Shown: positions 32,701 through 40,235 of the stretch, one piece after another
Numbering within the stretch: position 1 is the stretch's first letter
Layout: every line of letters starts with the position of its first letter
Assembly (NCBI GenBank): GCA_019448385.1
Contig: JAGTXO010000002.1
Coordinates: forward strand, 372,001 to 436,000
Direction of reading: 5' to 3'
From: Diacronema lutheri
Lineage: Eukaryota > Haptophyta > Pavlovophyceae > Pavlovales > Pavlovaceae
DNA: 64,000 nt
Position numbers and translations under genes: made by a program
Notes under the pieces: generated by a model
What the model was told of the DNA's origin: nothing
Databases searched by the model: none
The model's input: the letters and a program-made list of their open reading frames with translations, nothing else

Positions 32701-34383
32701 CAGGGCAAAGTCAGCCGCGGAGATGAGCACGAGGCTCATGTCAATCCGGTTGAGGCCGGACTGCCAGTAGGCGCGCGGGCCGAAGGCGAGCAGCTTGAGC
32801 AGCATCTCCGCCGCGAAGCACAGCGCGAGCGCCTGGCTGATCGCGTCGAGCGTGTCGCGCTGCTCGGCCGGCCGGTAGGGCGAGTCGAGGGTGATGGCGA
32901 CGGCGTTGGTCAGAATCATTGCCACGATCGGCACGCTGAACGCGCGGGAGGAGACGAGCGCGTGCAGCCGCTCGCGCCATGCGCGTATCGCCTCGTACAC
33001 CGAGCCCGCCGCCGGCTGTGTTTCGGCCACCGCGTGCTCCGCGCGCGGGTCCATCGTGAGCGCGTGCGCCAGTGCGCGCGCCGATCGGCCGATGCGCGCC
33101 GCGACGCGCTCGCGCGACGGCGCGGACGCGGCGGCGGTCGGCGCGGGTGCGGCGGCGGGCGCCTCCACGGCACCGTGCTCGAGCGCGCTCGCGCGCAGGC
33201 TGATCCGCTCCCGCCGCAGCACGCTCTGCAGCTGATTGCCCGCGAACGCGTCCGCGCCGCCGAGCCGCAGCCGTTCGAGCCGCTGGCGCTTGAGGTCTGC
33301 CTCAGCCGTCACGCTCGTGTACGCCTCTGAGAGGACGGCGACGAGGAGGTTGATGCAAAACCAGGCGGCAAAGATGATCAGCGCGAGGAAATAGACGCTG
33401 CTCGCCGCCGAGTTGGCGTCCATAACGATGTGCATGACATCCGCCCAGCCCTCGCCCGTCACGCACTGGAAGAGGGTCACGAAAGCGTAACCCATGTTGT
33501 CAAACGACGTGAGGTTTCCATTCGGGTTGTCGTACACGTCGGTGCACGTCTGCCCCGGCGCGCAGATGAACCCGCCCTGCTGCGCCTGGCTGCACCGCTG
33601 CTCGTCGCCGACGACGAGCCCCGCGCCGTCGTCGACGCACTGGAAATGGAGCGTGCCTCCAAATAGAACGATCCCGACGAGCCCGAACACGAGGAACATC
33701 ATGCCGAGGAGCAGCACCACGTTGCCCAGGTCGAGGATCGCGATGAAAAGGCACTGCACGATGTGCTGCAGCTGCGGTAGCGTACGCATCGCGCGCATCG
33801 CACGCACGATCCTGAACGAGCGCAGCACCGAAAAGTTGCCGCTGCCGCCGACGTCGCTCGGCGGCAGCTGCGCGATCGCGAACTCGGTCCAACCGAGTGC
33901 GACGACGAGCACGTCGAGCCAGCTCCAAATTGAGCGCGCGTACCGCACCGGCCCGATCGCTGCCAGCCGCACGACCATCTCGACGGTGAACGCGACCGTG
34001 AAGTAAATCGCTGTCTGGACGCTCAGGTCGGCAAGCGCCGGGTGCGCCTGCGCGTACCACGCGTACGGGGCGTCGATCATCAGGATCACGGTGTTCGAGA
34101 CAATGGCCAGGTTCACCACCCATGTCCATCCATCCGAGCGGTCCACGCGCCAGAACCATTGGCGCAGCCAATGCTCGGGCGGCACATCGACCTCGGACTC
34201 CGCCTCGGTCAGCGCCGACCGGAGGGCGGCCAGTAGCTTGCGCGTCCGCTTTGCGCCGCCGCCTGGATCGTGCAGCTCAAGTCGGAACGTGCTGTCGTCT
34301 GAATGCCGCCGCCGCGCGCTCTCCTGCGCGCGCGCGCCCGCCGCGGCCGCGATGCCGCGCGAGTTCATGGCGGAACCCACCAC
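26749..34383 (-). CDS. Four-domain voltage-gated cation channel (calcium-type alpha subunit) with EF-hands in the II-III linker
   Basis: A 2544-residue uninterrupted ORF. Four 6-TM repeats lie at about residues 80-380, 480-720, 1670-2020 and 2095-2370. S4 helices carry arginine every third position (I: FRIVRAMRAMRTL; II: RSLRLLRVFKLL; IV: RAARVVRVLRLTRGL). The pore loops read TGEGW (about 308), SAENW (about 663), TLENW (about 1947) and SGEYW (about 2280): glutamate in all four repeats, the EEEE locus of calcium-selective channels. The II-III linker (about 720-1670) is long, Ser/Arg/Pro-rich with SRSRSPSAS stretches, and ends in two EF-hands (DLDGNGHVDESE at about 1532, DECDEEGQGELD some 35 residues later). 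Canonical animal channels have an EF-hand region after domain IV. The protein presumably sits in the plasma or flagellar membrane. The start may be M1 or M6. Confidence 0.9.
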   Translation of the reverse strand: MVGSAMNSRGIAAAAGARAQESARRRHSDDSTFRLELHDPGGGAKRTRKLLAALRSALTEAESEVDVPPEHWLRQWFWRVDRSDGWTWVVNLAIVSNTVILMIDAPYAWYAQAHPALADLSVQTAIYFTVAFTVEMVVRLAAIGPVRYARSIWSWLDVLVVALGWTEFAIAQLPPSDVGGSGNFSVLRSFRIVRAMRAMRTLPQLQHIVQCLFIAILDLGNVVLLLGMMFLVFGLVGIVLFGGTLHFQCVDDGAGLVVGDEQRCSQAQQGGFICAPGQTCTDVYDNPNGNLTSFDNMGYAFVTLFQCVTGEGWADVMHIVMDANSAASSVYFLALIIFAAWFCINLLVAVLSEAYTSVTAEADLKRQRLERLRLGGADAFAGNQLQSVLRRERISLRASALEHGAVEAPAAAPAPTAAASAPSRERVAARIGRSARALAHALTMDPRAEHAVAETQPAAGSVYEAIRAWRERLHALVSSRAFSVPIVAMILTNAVAITLDSPYRPAEQRDTLDAISQALALCFAAEMLLKLLAFGPRAYWQSGLNRIDMSLVLISAADFALSVSSQNDPYELRQIVTAVRSLRLLRVFKLLSDVSSTIRTLIRTTVLSLAACAYLLLVVLIFIAVFAILAMQQFGGAFVGQQPPPRAHFDDFIWSFVTVFQLVSAENWPDVLFDTYGAVGMAAVPFFIAVIILGNFFAINLFLGILLATFDDQESHQQAALQKVIRAFDLAAVRGRLSDVTRRAHSRLALFARRGGRARARDAAGGDGGSGDAREPGELEPGGVACSSERAAHRSDGAARAAKGTLPARPHRLIATPTSARRDRSQRSQRVADRAALDSDSARRAEPATPSVTSTTDGSYAPPSLRACRVSHLAPDSTTSSSSAARGSPDVSRAGDALRRARRITLRDDDRPFEPPPLVLNAAHTWSANARARAAAAANPPSAGAHASPVPPLAHWASPVPPLAHWADLARLTLAADEERARAPALASQRLSAPAQRPAHAPGGAPRSDRDVHTSRMAIWRDTVLVGAKRRDSGTGAGMTCSASHGASPRNAHTFDVDTWAARSARAKLHSGEDSVGSSAKPSARAPLSAIASAAGSSPPPGCRRSSSASRERGASVPASATGGRRSSLARCSRSRSRSISASPPKRARSASPAPAQAVVASAVEMLASLADGIASLFGRSSASDGRASDRAVPGARRTRGGSRSSVPPGGGKSREGESGDDAQCLAARADGAPDGALATTYATRVLTPSSTRDMLHPLAESAPAPHPPRDGRRAAAPRGSRSRSPSASPPQPRSERGFSWQRRSSTPPPSSTRLAVNPRRASVRPATRADAQLQSRERLEPPFSRPPRSSIPLPKLTPPHAGAPTDRAHWSARLHGIAPSHPPALQRSPGASSATAPLGSPSSPSRHAPPASPHLDHRRSSVPTKWPAAAGPLGSTRPRLNRRSVSMSDVTCGVTMRRNQLLVGRELEHARVWGARGEPETTLRRRGSPDGPAGSGSARSQLGYASVCASSQRHVWLNTFEQSAAEALFRRSDLDGNGHVDESEVSEMLRSMAEGPMSARQLQELFDECDEEGQGELDLPHFLRFLAIKRQREASDARARADAAPLDTVCEHEQQRMQQASSVQQLATAAGSFLGGFSWLRARRPPPPTGTSLFCLGEHSAVRARVHALVSSDLFDAAIIALIVVTSALLPIEQAAARKIPSGLEPDAYLNGATFDGSGALVSLYYFALVAVIAFAAETALRIVALSWRGYFADPWHFFDVAMVLIGLLTFHPAVVRLSAGLRALRPFLALRPFRLVPRLPGVRVVASAVVYSVPHVLVLLLLLAVVSLILGVIGVALFGGKFGRCVDQNGELITASLAQLLETTRDALGVALRQASARQLDAAGLRGDALDAAELRTDRAVCERIGTLAGALRSLGRPAPEVSWFLPLPNFDYVGEAMLALFQISTLENWPNIMYNAMDVTGFERQPVRDFQQRNLYWPALYFLLTVFICSYVLANLFVGVILQHFARFRGMHDGLLLLSAEQRAWVHTQAKMLKLRPRPLYDEPRHAVRNFCFRLVHKPAWARWRSLRALEPDGATRAAPANRRPFEAARYYGDVFERFVLACIVANTAISMTRHRGQPASFEHFLDRASYAFASVFALEAAIKLTALGKRYFRIGWNRFDFAIVVLGIGEALATSNGWLSSIPAGTLTSMRAARVVRVLRLTRGLSALRKVISTLYFSLHQLANVGLLLVLAIFAFAVIGVELLGTAPESGPYGGVSRRANFGDFPTAALTLFAAISGEYWADLMWDYRYFGQTGQLNGWSSEWAVAFWVVFMVSMGYMLLSVFVAVLLEAFEDVREQSLLPIGADAIKAFALEWSVWDRRCTHFIPVQSLGLLLSAIREPLVPAQVGRDRGKVSELVSALRVPVRGGRVHYVEVLLSLAERQYWDAAATLPDDAQLLIDRMAMQWLRLYPSLKGMQPVDGYSDEPETVQRILAEWDELRGKKLLRRARKEEARHADETRRAGAGASDAPPLDDDDGRKRVARESLVDMEEVAQDEEYAA

Positions 34384-34737
34384 CTCGGGTTTCCCTTGAC
34401 TCGTTGCGAAACGTCCCTTTTAACTAACGACGCTTACAGGCGGGTCAGCAGGAGGGGCGCGCACGGGGCCGAGGCTGGACAAACGGAGCGAGCGAAAGGG
34501 CGCACGCAACATCAGGCCGAAATCAGGGCGTCGACCCTGTGCACGCCTTCTAACAAGACTATGGGGACGTATGAGAAATAGGTTCTGGGTTTCGGTACAT
34601 TCATGGGCGCAACTTCGCCGACGGGCGCGATTGCCGGCTGTCGCCGGCCGCCGCCTCGCTGCCGCACGCCCATTCGGCAACGCGTCATCCATCCCTTTCC
34701 TCCCATGCACATGCTGCGCGCGCCGGCCGGAGCCGCT
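34384..34737. other. Intergenic region with a dispersed repeat end, no gene
   Basis: Upstream region of the channel gene. Positions 34422-34453 are a 32-bp perfect match to the reverse complement of 54931-54962 (CTAACGACGCTTACAGGCGG and onward). The remainder is moderately GC-rich with only short shadow frames. It probably holds the channel promoter, although no clear core motif is visible. Confidence 0.5.
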
Positions 34738-37137
34738 TCAAACTGCGTTCTCGCCCTCACTGCGCAGGAACGCTGACGAGGCCTCGACGTAGGCGTCATC
34801 CACGGCCGACGAGCGGCCCCCGCGGCTCAGCCAGAGCCGCGGCGGGTAGGCCTTGGAACGCCCGCTCGCCGTCAGTGCGGACAGTGCGCGCCGGCGGCGC
34901 GCGCCGACGATGAGCAGCACGGCGGCGAGGACGCCCGCCGCAAAGGCGAGTGCGAGCATGGGCGAGGGCGAGGGCACGGGCAAGTGCGCGGCGGGACGCG
35001 CGAGCGGGTTGGCCGCCTGCACGCGCACTGGCGCGACACCGGCACGTGCGTCGGCGCCCTGCTGCGCGCCGGCTCCTGCCGGCGGCTTGTCGTCCGAGTG
35101 CGCTGGCGCGCTGCCGGCCGCCGCAGGGTCGGCCGCATGGGCCGAGCCGGGCCAGAGCCAGCGCTTGTACGATGGCGCCAGCTCCTTGTGCGCGCGCGCC
35201 GGCGCTGCGGCTGCGGCCACTGTCGTCGGCGCCTCGCGCTCGCCGCGCTCGTCGCCGAGCGGGGCCGAGCGGGGAACGCCCGAGCGCAACGCGCCCGACT
35301 TGCTTCGCGCGGATGCCGACGCGGGTGGCGTGCCGCCGGCGCCCGGGATGCCATAGCCGATGGGCACGCCAAGGGCGACCGGTGGCGTGCCCACCGCGCT
35401 CAAGGCGGACGGATCGATGGCAGTCGCGGCCGGCAGCGCAACGAACGTCGCGACGCGGAGCGCGATGCCTGCGTCCACGCCCTTGCCCTGATCCTCGCCT
35501 GGCGTATGCTCGGGCGCACGCTTGCGCGCGCCCTTGCCTGCATTTGTCGGCTCGAGTGCGCGGTGCTCGATGCGCGGCGCGCGGCGCGCCATGTCGCTCG
35601 CGCGATCGCCGCCGCCTTCGTCGTCGAACTCCGCGTCGACGTGCGCGTCGTCGTCCGAGTCGAGCACCGCGTCCGTGTGCGCATCGGTGAGCGTCTCGTC
35701 ATCCCTACTCTCCTTGGCGTCGCTCTCGCCCACGGCGCCGAGCGGTGGCGGCGGGGATGCGCTCGTCGCAGCTGGCGCGGCTGGAGGCGCGCTTGTCGGC
35801 AGGGCGACGGGCGTGGCGGGCGAGGCGGCGGGCTGCGCCCACGGCGGAAGCGTCGGGTTGGCCGGCACGGCGATGCCCGGCGGCGGCGTCATCCACGGCA
35901 CAATAGCGCCGGGCACGAATGGCATCGTCGGCCATGCTGCACCGGCGGTTGAGGTGGTTGTCGTGGTCGTCGGAGGTGGGACGGCCCATGGGCCCATTGC
36001 GCCGGGAGGGATGCCACCGCCGAACGGGCCCATGGCGCCGGGAGGGACGCCACCGCCGAACGGGCCCATTGCGCCGGGAGGGACGCCACCGCCGAACGGG
36101 CCCATTGCGCCGGGAGGGACGCCACCGCCGAACGGGCCCATTGCGCCGGGAGGGACGCCACCGCCGAACGAGCCCATTGCGCCGGGAGGGACGCCACCGC
36201 CGAACGGGCCCATTGCGCCGGGAGGGACGCCACCGCCGAACGGGCCCATCCAAGCTGCGGCGGGTGCGGCTGGCGCAGCAACCGCTGTCGGCGGCGCGGC
36301 AGTGGCAGTCGTGTCGACAACGGCGATCACAGCCGACGCAGCCGACGGCGCGCTGCCGTCATCTTCGGGGTCGGAGGCATCGTCCGGATCGGCCGACGGC
36401 GTGTCCCCATCGTCGTCGGCTGGCGGCGGCTCATCGTCGCTCGCACTTGCAGATGCTGCGCCGTCAGAAAGCTGGCCGTCGTTCTTCGATGCGGGAGTTG
36501 GCGTGGGCGGTGCCTGGCGTGAGGCTGTGGGCTGCGGCTGCGCCCACGGCGGAAGCATCGGGTTGGCCGGCACGGCGATGCCCGGCGGCGGCGTCATCCA
36601 CGGCGCGACGGCGCCGGGCACGAATGGCAGGCCGGGCGCGGGCGCAGCGGCGCCGGCGGTGGCGCTGGGCATCGGCGGCATAAAAGGAATGGGCATAGGT
36701 GACATCCACGGCACGGCCGCTGGCGCCGAAACGGCCGCCGAGCTGCCCGAGCTAAGCGCTGGAGCTGTGGCGGCGGGCGCCGCGGGCGCGGCCGCGGCGG
36801 TCGGCTGCGCCCACGGCGGAAGCATCGGGTTGGCCGGCACAGCGATACCCGGCGGCGGCGTCATCCACGGCGTGACGGCGCCGGGCACGAATGGCAGGCC
36901 GGGCGCGGGCGCGACGTACGCGCCAGCGCCGCCGGGCATCGTCGGCATCACACCGGCCGGCATGAATGGGAAGGGCGCAGCGGCAGCGGCGGCCGCCGCG
37001 GGCGCAGCTGCGGCGGGCATGAGGCGCGCGCCAGCATTGGGCGGCGTCCCTGGTGTCCGCATGGCGCTGCCGCCGCTCGATACGTCGGCAAGCGCGCGCC
37101 CCGCCGCGGCGAGCGCGAGGCACAGCTCGAGCTTCAT
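34738..37137 (-). CDS. Secreted proline-rich single-pass membrane protein with tandem repeats
   Basis: About 799 residues from the ATG at 37137 (MKLELCLALAAAGRALADVS, a good signal peptide; an upstream in-frame ATG at 37209 would bury it). The ectodomain has three copies of a module with PWMTPPPGIAVPANP and LPPWAQP (plus-strand about 35828-35935, 36534-36632, 36800-36900) and seven tandem copies of a 12-residue GPFGGGVPPGAM unit. It also has Thr/Ser/Pro-rich stretches and two acidic clusters. Near the C-terminus a single hydrophobic helix (MLALAFAAGVLAAVLLIVG) is followed by RRRR and a short cytosolic tail, so topology is type I. Such proteins in algae are often wall, scale or mucilage components. 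That role is inference; no catalytic domain is seen. Confidence 0.6.
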   Translation of the reverse strand: MKLELCLALAAAGRALADVSSGGSAMRTPGTPPNAGARLMPAAAAPAAAAAAAAPFPFMPAGVMPTMPGGAGAYVAPAPGLPFVPGAVTPWMTPPPGIAVPANPMLPPWAQPTAAAAPAAPAATAPALSSGSSAAVSAPAAVPWMSPMPIPFMPPMPSATAGAAAPAPGLPFVPGAVAPWMTPPPGIAVPANPMLPPWAQPQPTASRQAPPTPTPASKNDGQLSDGAASASASDDEPPPADDDGDTPSADPDDASDPEDDGSAPSAASAVIAVVDTTATAAPPTAVAAPAAPAAAWMGPFGGGVPPGAMGPFGGGVPPGAMGSFGGGVPPGAMGPFGGGVPPGAMGPFGGGVPPGAMGPFGGGVPPGAMGPFGGGIPPGAMGPWAVPPPTTTTTTSTAGAAWPTMPFVPGAIVPWMTPPPGIAVPANPTLPPWAQPAASPATPVALPTSAPPAAPAATSASPPPPLGAVGESDAKESRDDETLTDAHTDAVLDSDDDAHVDAEFDDEGGGDRASDMARRAPRIEHRALEPTNAGKGARKRAPEHTPGEDQGKGVDAGIALRVATFVALPAATAIDPSALSAVGTPPVALGVPIGYGIPGAGGTPPASASARSKSGALRSGVPRSAPLGDERGEREAPTTVAAAAAPARAHKELAPSYKRWLWPGSAHAADPAAAGSAPAHSDDKPPAGAGAQQGADARAGVAPVRVQAANPLARPAAHLPVPSPSPMLALAFAAGVLAAVLLIVGARRRRALSALTASGRSKAYPPRLWLSRGGRSSAVDDAYVEASSAFLRSEGENAV
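35990..36249. repeat. 36-bp coding minisatellite, seven copies
   Basis: The unit GGGCCCATTGCGCCGGGAGG followed by GACGCCACCGCCGAAC is repeated seven times with only a few substitutions. It lies in frame in the proline-rich membrane protein and encodes GPFGGGVPPGAM on the minus strand. The near-identity of the copies implies recent expansion or ongoing homogenisation, so copy number is likely to vary between strains. Confidence 0.9.
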
Positions 37138-37286
37138 TTTTCGGGGAATGGATGGCCCCGAAGCGGTTTCGGGCTTTCGGCGGGTTTTTTGTGTGCCGTT
37201 TCGCCACACACCCTACACTGGCTACACAGCCTCACTTTTCGACGGCGGCGGGCGGTACAGTGGCGTGGCCGGCGACGGTGCGGACG

Positions 37287-37293
37287 GTACTTA

Positions 37294-37331
<38 letters not shown>

Positions 37332-37370
37332 TACTTATCCCCCCCCCCCTACTTATCCCCCCCCCCCCCC
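37287..37370. repeat. Poly-C runs interrupted by TACTTAT
   Basis: Three homopolymer C runs (the first over 40 bases) are separated by TACTTAT. It lies about 150 bp upstream of the proline-rich gene start and 40 bp from the 73-bp repeats. Such runs are hard to sequence, so the length is unreliable and a collapsed or scaffold junction here is possible. Confidence 0.85.
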
Positions 37371-37411
37371 ATCATCCGCGTTCGCTCGATTCGAAGCGGC
37401 GGCCAAGAAGA

Positions 37412-37600
37412 GCGCCTTCATGGCGAGCAGCCTGTGCCGCTCCTCGAGCATGCAGGGATGTGCAAAGCAATCAGAGAGTGCGGAGCGCCTTCATGGCGAG
37501 CAGCCTGTGCCGCTCCTCGAGCATGCAGGGATGTGCAAAGCAATCAGAGAGTGCGGAGCGCCTTCATGGCGAGCAGCCTGTGCCGCTCCTCGAGTAGCTC
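37412..37600. repeat. 73-bp tandem repeat including the 3' coding end of the LON-like gene
   Basis: GCGCCTTCATGGCGAGCAGC recurs at 37412, 37485 and 37558 (period 73). The innermost copy (37558 on) is the real C-terminal coding end of the minus-strand gene (EERHRLLAMKALRTL stop). The other copies lie downstream of its stop codon, so the repeat arose by tandem duplication of the gene's last codons and 3' UTR. Confidence 0.9.
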
Positions 37601-38509
37601 GGCGAGCACAAAGCTGACGAGCAGTGCGGGCTGGCACAGCTGCAGCGCGCGCAATCGCCGGTCGGCGGCGAGGTTGCGCATGCCGCCGAGCGCGCGCGCG
37701 ACGACCCACGCCGCTTGGTTCGGCCCGAGGCCAGTGGACGCCAAGTCCTTGCGCATCGCGTCCTGGTCGACGAGTGTCGACGGGAGCGAGAGCGCCGCGC
37801 GCAGGGCGTGGCATTCGGCGCTGAGCGCATCCACTTCGCTCAGGTGCCGCTCCAAGCTGCCATCGTCTGCGCTCGCGAGCTCGAGCTCGCCGACGCTGCC
37901 GAGGCGTGCGCGCACGTGCGGCTCAAACTGGGTGCACTGCTCCACGCGCACCTGCCGGACGCCGAGCACGTCGACGACGAGGGAGGAGGAGGCCTCGCCG
38001 CGCACATTTTGTTTGGACGACGGGCTGACAGAGAGGATCTGACATTCGGTGCCAATGGCTGCGTCGCGCGGAGCGGGCAAGCAGGCAAGGGGAGCCTTTG
38101 TGTGAGCGCGGCCATCGAGCGCAGCGCGGCGCGGCCGCGGCGCCTGCCTACCGACAACGCCGATTTGCCTCTTGGCCACCGCCTCCGGATCGAGCGCAAC
38201 GTGAACGAACGAGTTCCCATGGCTGAAAGCGGAGCGCAGCGCCGACAAGTTGCTCGTGTCGTAAAGGTGCAGCTGCTGGCTTTGGCCGGGCAGTGTGAGG
38301 CGATCAATGTCGTGCTGCAGAATCACGGCCGATGAAGCGTCTTCGGAGTCGCCACCCCGTTTATGCTCACCGGTGGGGCGGAACAGGCCACCCAGGCTCA
38401 CCTCATCGCCGCTCGCTGAAATTGCCGTCCGGCGCACGGCCGCCGCGACGCCAACGACTGGCGAGCGCACGCCTGCGACGCGGAGAGGCGCGCAGCGTCG
38501 GGCGCACAA
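37544..38509 (-). CDS. LON substrate-binding-domain-like protein
   Basis: Two exons, 38152-38509 and 37544-38058 (intron 38059-38151, donor GTAGGC, acceptor ACGCAG), give 290 residues. The N-terminus (MCARRCAPLRVAGVRSPVVG) is basic and hydroxylated, possibly an organelle transit peptide. The core LTLPGQSQQLHLYDTSNLSA, VHVALDPEAVAKRQIGVVAI|GTECQIL and VVDVLGVRQVRVE follows the pattern of the PUA-like LON N-terminal domain (LPLF/LHIFEPRY...VGTxxxI...V.GVRRFRV), although the usual FPLPLFPL start is divergent. The C-terminal half is helical (LERHLSEVDALSAECHALRA). No protease or AAA domain is present, as in stand-alone LON-domain proteins. The stop codon lies in the first 73-bp repeat unit. Confidence 0.55.
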   Translation of the reverse strand: MCARRCAPLRVAGVRSPVVGVAAAVRRTAISASGDEVSLGGLFRPTGEHKRGGDSEDASSAVILQHDIDRLTLPGQSQQLHLYDTSNLSALRSAFSHGNSFVHVALDPEAVAKRQIGVVGRQAPRPRRAALDGRAHTKAPLACLPAPRDAAIGTECQILSVSPSSKQNVRGEASSSLVVDVLGVRQVRVEQCTQFEPHVRARLGSVGELELASADDGSLERHLSEVDALSAECHALRAALSLPSTLVDQDAMRKDLASTGLGPNQAAWVVARALGGMRNLAADRRLRALQLCQPALLVSFVLAELLEERHRLLAMKALRTL

Positions 38510-38715
38510 AGGGCGGGAATGAGGCGCACGCGGCGTGCGGCCGCGTGCAAACGTCGACCGTGGCTCGCTTGGTGGATGTTAACGCGCGCGCAAGGCGGAC
38601 GTTGGATGGGGAAACTCGAGCACACGACGAGGAGGAATGCCGCTGGCATCGTCACCATCCTGGAGACCCCTCAGCTTTTTAAAACAGAGCTGAGGTGGAC
38701 ACCGAGCCCTGTGAG

Positions 38716-38905
38716 AGCTATATGGGTAATCCAAACGATTTTTGTCAGACGGGTTCGTCATTTTGGTATATGACCAGCCAATCGAATTATCCTGGCCAAT
38801 CCGAGGTTTTGCCGACGGATTTGGCATTGTTGAACCCGCCAATCGAATTGAATTGGCCAATCAAACGTTTTGTCCCACGAGTTTGTCATTTTGAACCGGC
38901 CAACG
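38716..38905. repeat. 61-bp degenerate tandem repeat, about three copies
   Basis: GCCAATCGAATT recurs at 38777 and 38838 and GCCAACGG at 38899, a 61-bp period. Each unit also carries a GTCATTTTG block (also at 38755-38765). The region is distinctly AT-richer than its surroundings. A related GGTATATGACCAGCC / GGTAGATGACCAGCC pair lies at about 38765 and 38934. No coding function is seen. Confidence 0.75.
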
Positions 38906-39006
38906 GGAAAACGGTCGGAGATGGCGCACTTTTTGGTAGATGACCAGCCTCAACCAAGCGAGAGCCTCTCCTCCTCAGCACGCTTGGGCGGCCGCGCTCT
39001 TCCGAG

Positions 39007-40153
39007 ATGGCGCGCGAAGCATTTGCGGCATTCCCTGCCACCGAGTGCTGCGTGCTACCCTCGCCCGCTCCCCCGGACGACCCGTGCGTTTCGCCACCGC
39101 CGTCGCCGTCGCTGCCGTCGCCGCCGCGCGCCGCCGCCCAGCCAGCGCTGGCGCGCGCCGCCAAGACCGAGCCGCCGCGCGGTGGCGGTGGCAAGCCGCG
39201 CACGCACTCGCCCTCCGGAGGCTCCGGTCGCCGTGACGTGCGCCCGCGCGTCGCGTCGACTGCCGCGCACGCGCACGCCTGCGGCGGCGTCCGCCCGCTC
39301 GGCGCCGCACGCGACACGACCAACGGCGCTGCGCTCAAAGGAGCATTGGCCGCCGGCGGCCGCGCTGCTTCTCCCGGACTCGTGCGTGCTGTTCGTCCGG
39401 CGAGCCACCCGGTTCTCAACGCGCACGCCGGCGGTGGCCCGCTCGCGCTCGGCGGCGCCCGCCGCACGACGGACGGCACAACGCTTAACGCAACGGTTGC
39501 CGCCACCGGCATCAGTCGCTCCGCGGCGGACGCTCCCGCCGCGTCCGCCGGCACGGGTGGCCGTGCCGTGCGCCAACGCTTGGCACCAACCGGTGCGCAC
39601 GTGGCTGCGCGCGGCGGCGGCGCGCGCACTCTGGGCACGGCAGACGACGCGACAGACACGACCGGCAGCGCCGCGCCTGGCACCACGCACGCCGGCGCCT
39701 CGCTTACTTCAACGACTCCAAACGCGTGTATCGCGTCCTCGGCCACGACGAGCCCGTCGCCGCCAACGTCGCGAACGCCGCCGCCGCCGCCGGCTCGCTT
39801 GCCGGCCAACTCGCGCTGCCCGAGGGATGCTAGCCGACGCGCGCCACCACCGTCCGCGATCACGCCGCAGCTCGCGCCGTCGGACCGACCGCGGCGCGGC
39901 CGCCATGCGCGCGCCGCCCCTCACAGCGCCACTGCCTCGACGCTACGCATATCCGCCTCCACGCGCCTTCCCCTGCACCAACCGCCCGCCCTCGCCTCAC
40001 ACCCGGTCCGCCACTTCGACGTGGTCCTCCACCGGCCGCCGGCCGTCGTCACTGCCACACGCCGAGACGGCCAAACGTGTCGCAGCCTCAAACCCGGCCG
40101 GCAGGCCTTCAAGCCTCGGTCGCTCACAAGCCTCGACTCCGTGCATTCTTTAG
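39007..40153 (+). CDS. Uncertain Ala/Thr/Pro-rich repetitive ORF
   Basis: An open frame (MAREAFAAFPATECCVLPSP...) runs from 39007 into the left end of the MULE copy. Three diverged units occur in it: HAHACGGVRPLGAARDTTNG, NAHAGGGPLALGGARRTTDG and GAHVAARGGGARTLGTADDA, each followed by an alanine/threonine-rich spacer. The opposite strand is open too, so coding direction is not proven. A third frame ends with a protein-like stretch YFNDSKRVYRVLGHDEPVAA then stop near 39834, which could be a terminal exon of a spliced gene. No family is recognised. The right end is replaced by transposon sequence from 40236. Confidence 0.25.
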
Positions 40154-40235
40154 TCCGGCATGAAGGAAAAACGGCCCCCCGCCCCCCGGCGGGGTCTCCA
40201 GCCCCAGGGCAGCGCCGCCCCCTATGCGTATTATT

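Noticed and set aside
35990-36249. Evenly spaced repeats that could be mistaken for a CRISPR array
   Set aside because: The 36-bp units are contiguous without unique spacers, lie in frame in a protein and occur in a eukaryotic nuclear context.
40226-40235. Possible target-site duplication around the MULE copies
   Set aside because: Flanks GCGTATTATT / TAAAAGAAAT for copy 1 and AAAAAATAAT / TTTCTGTTAT for copy 2 do not match, nor do outer flanks of the pair.
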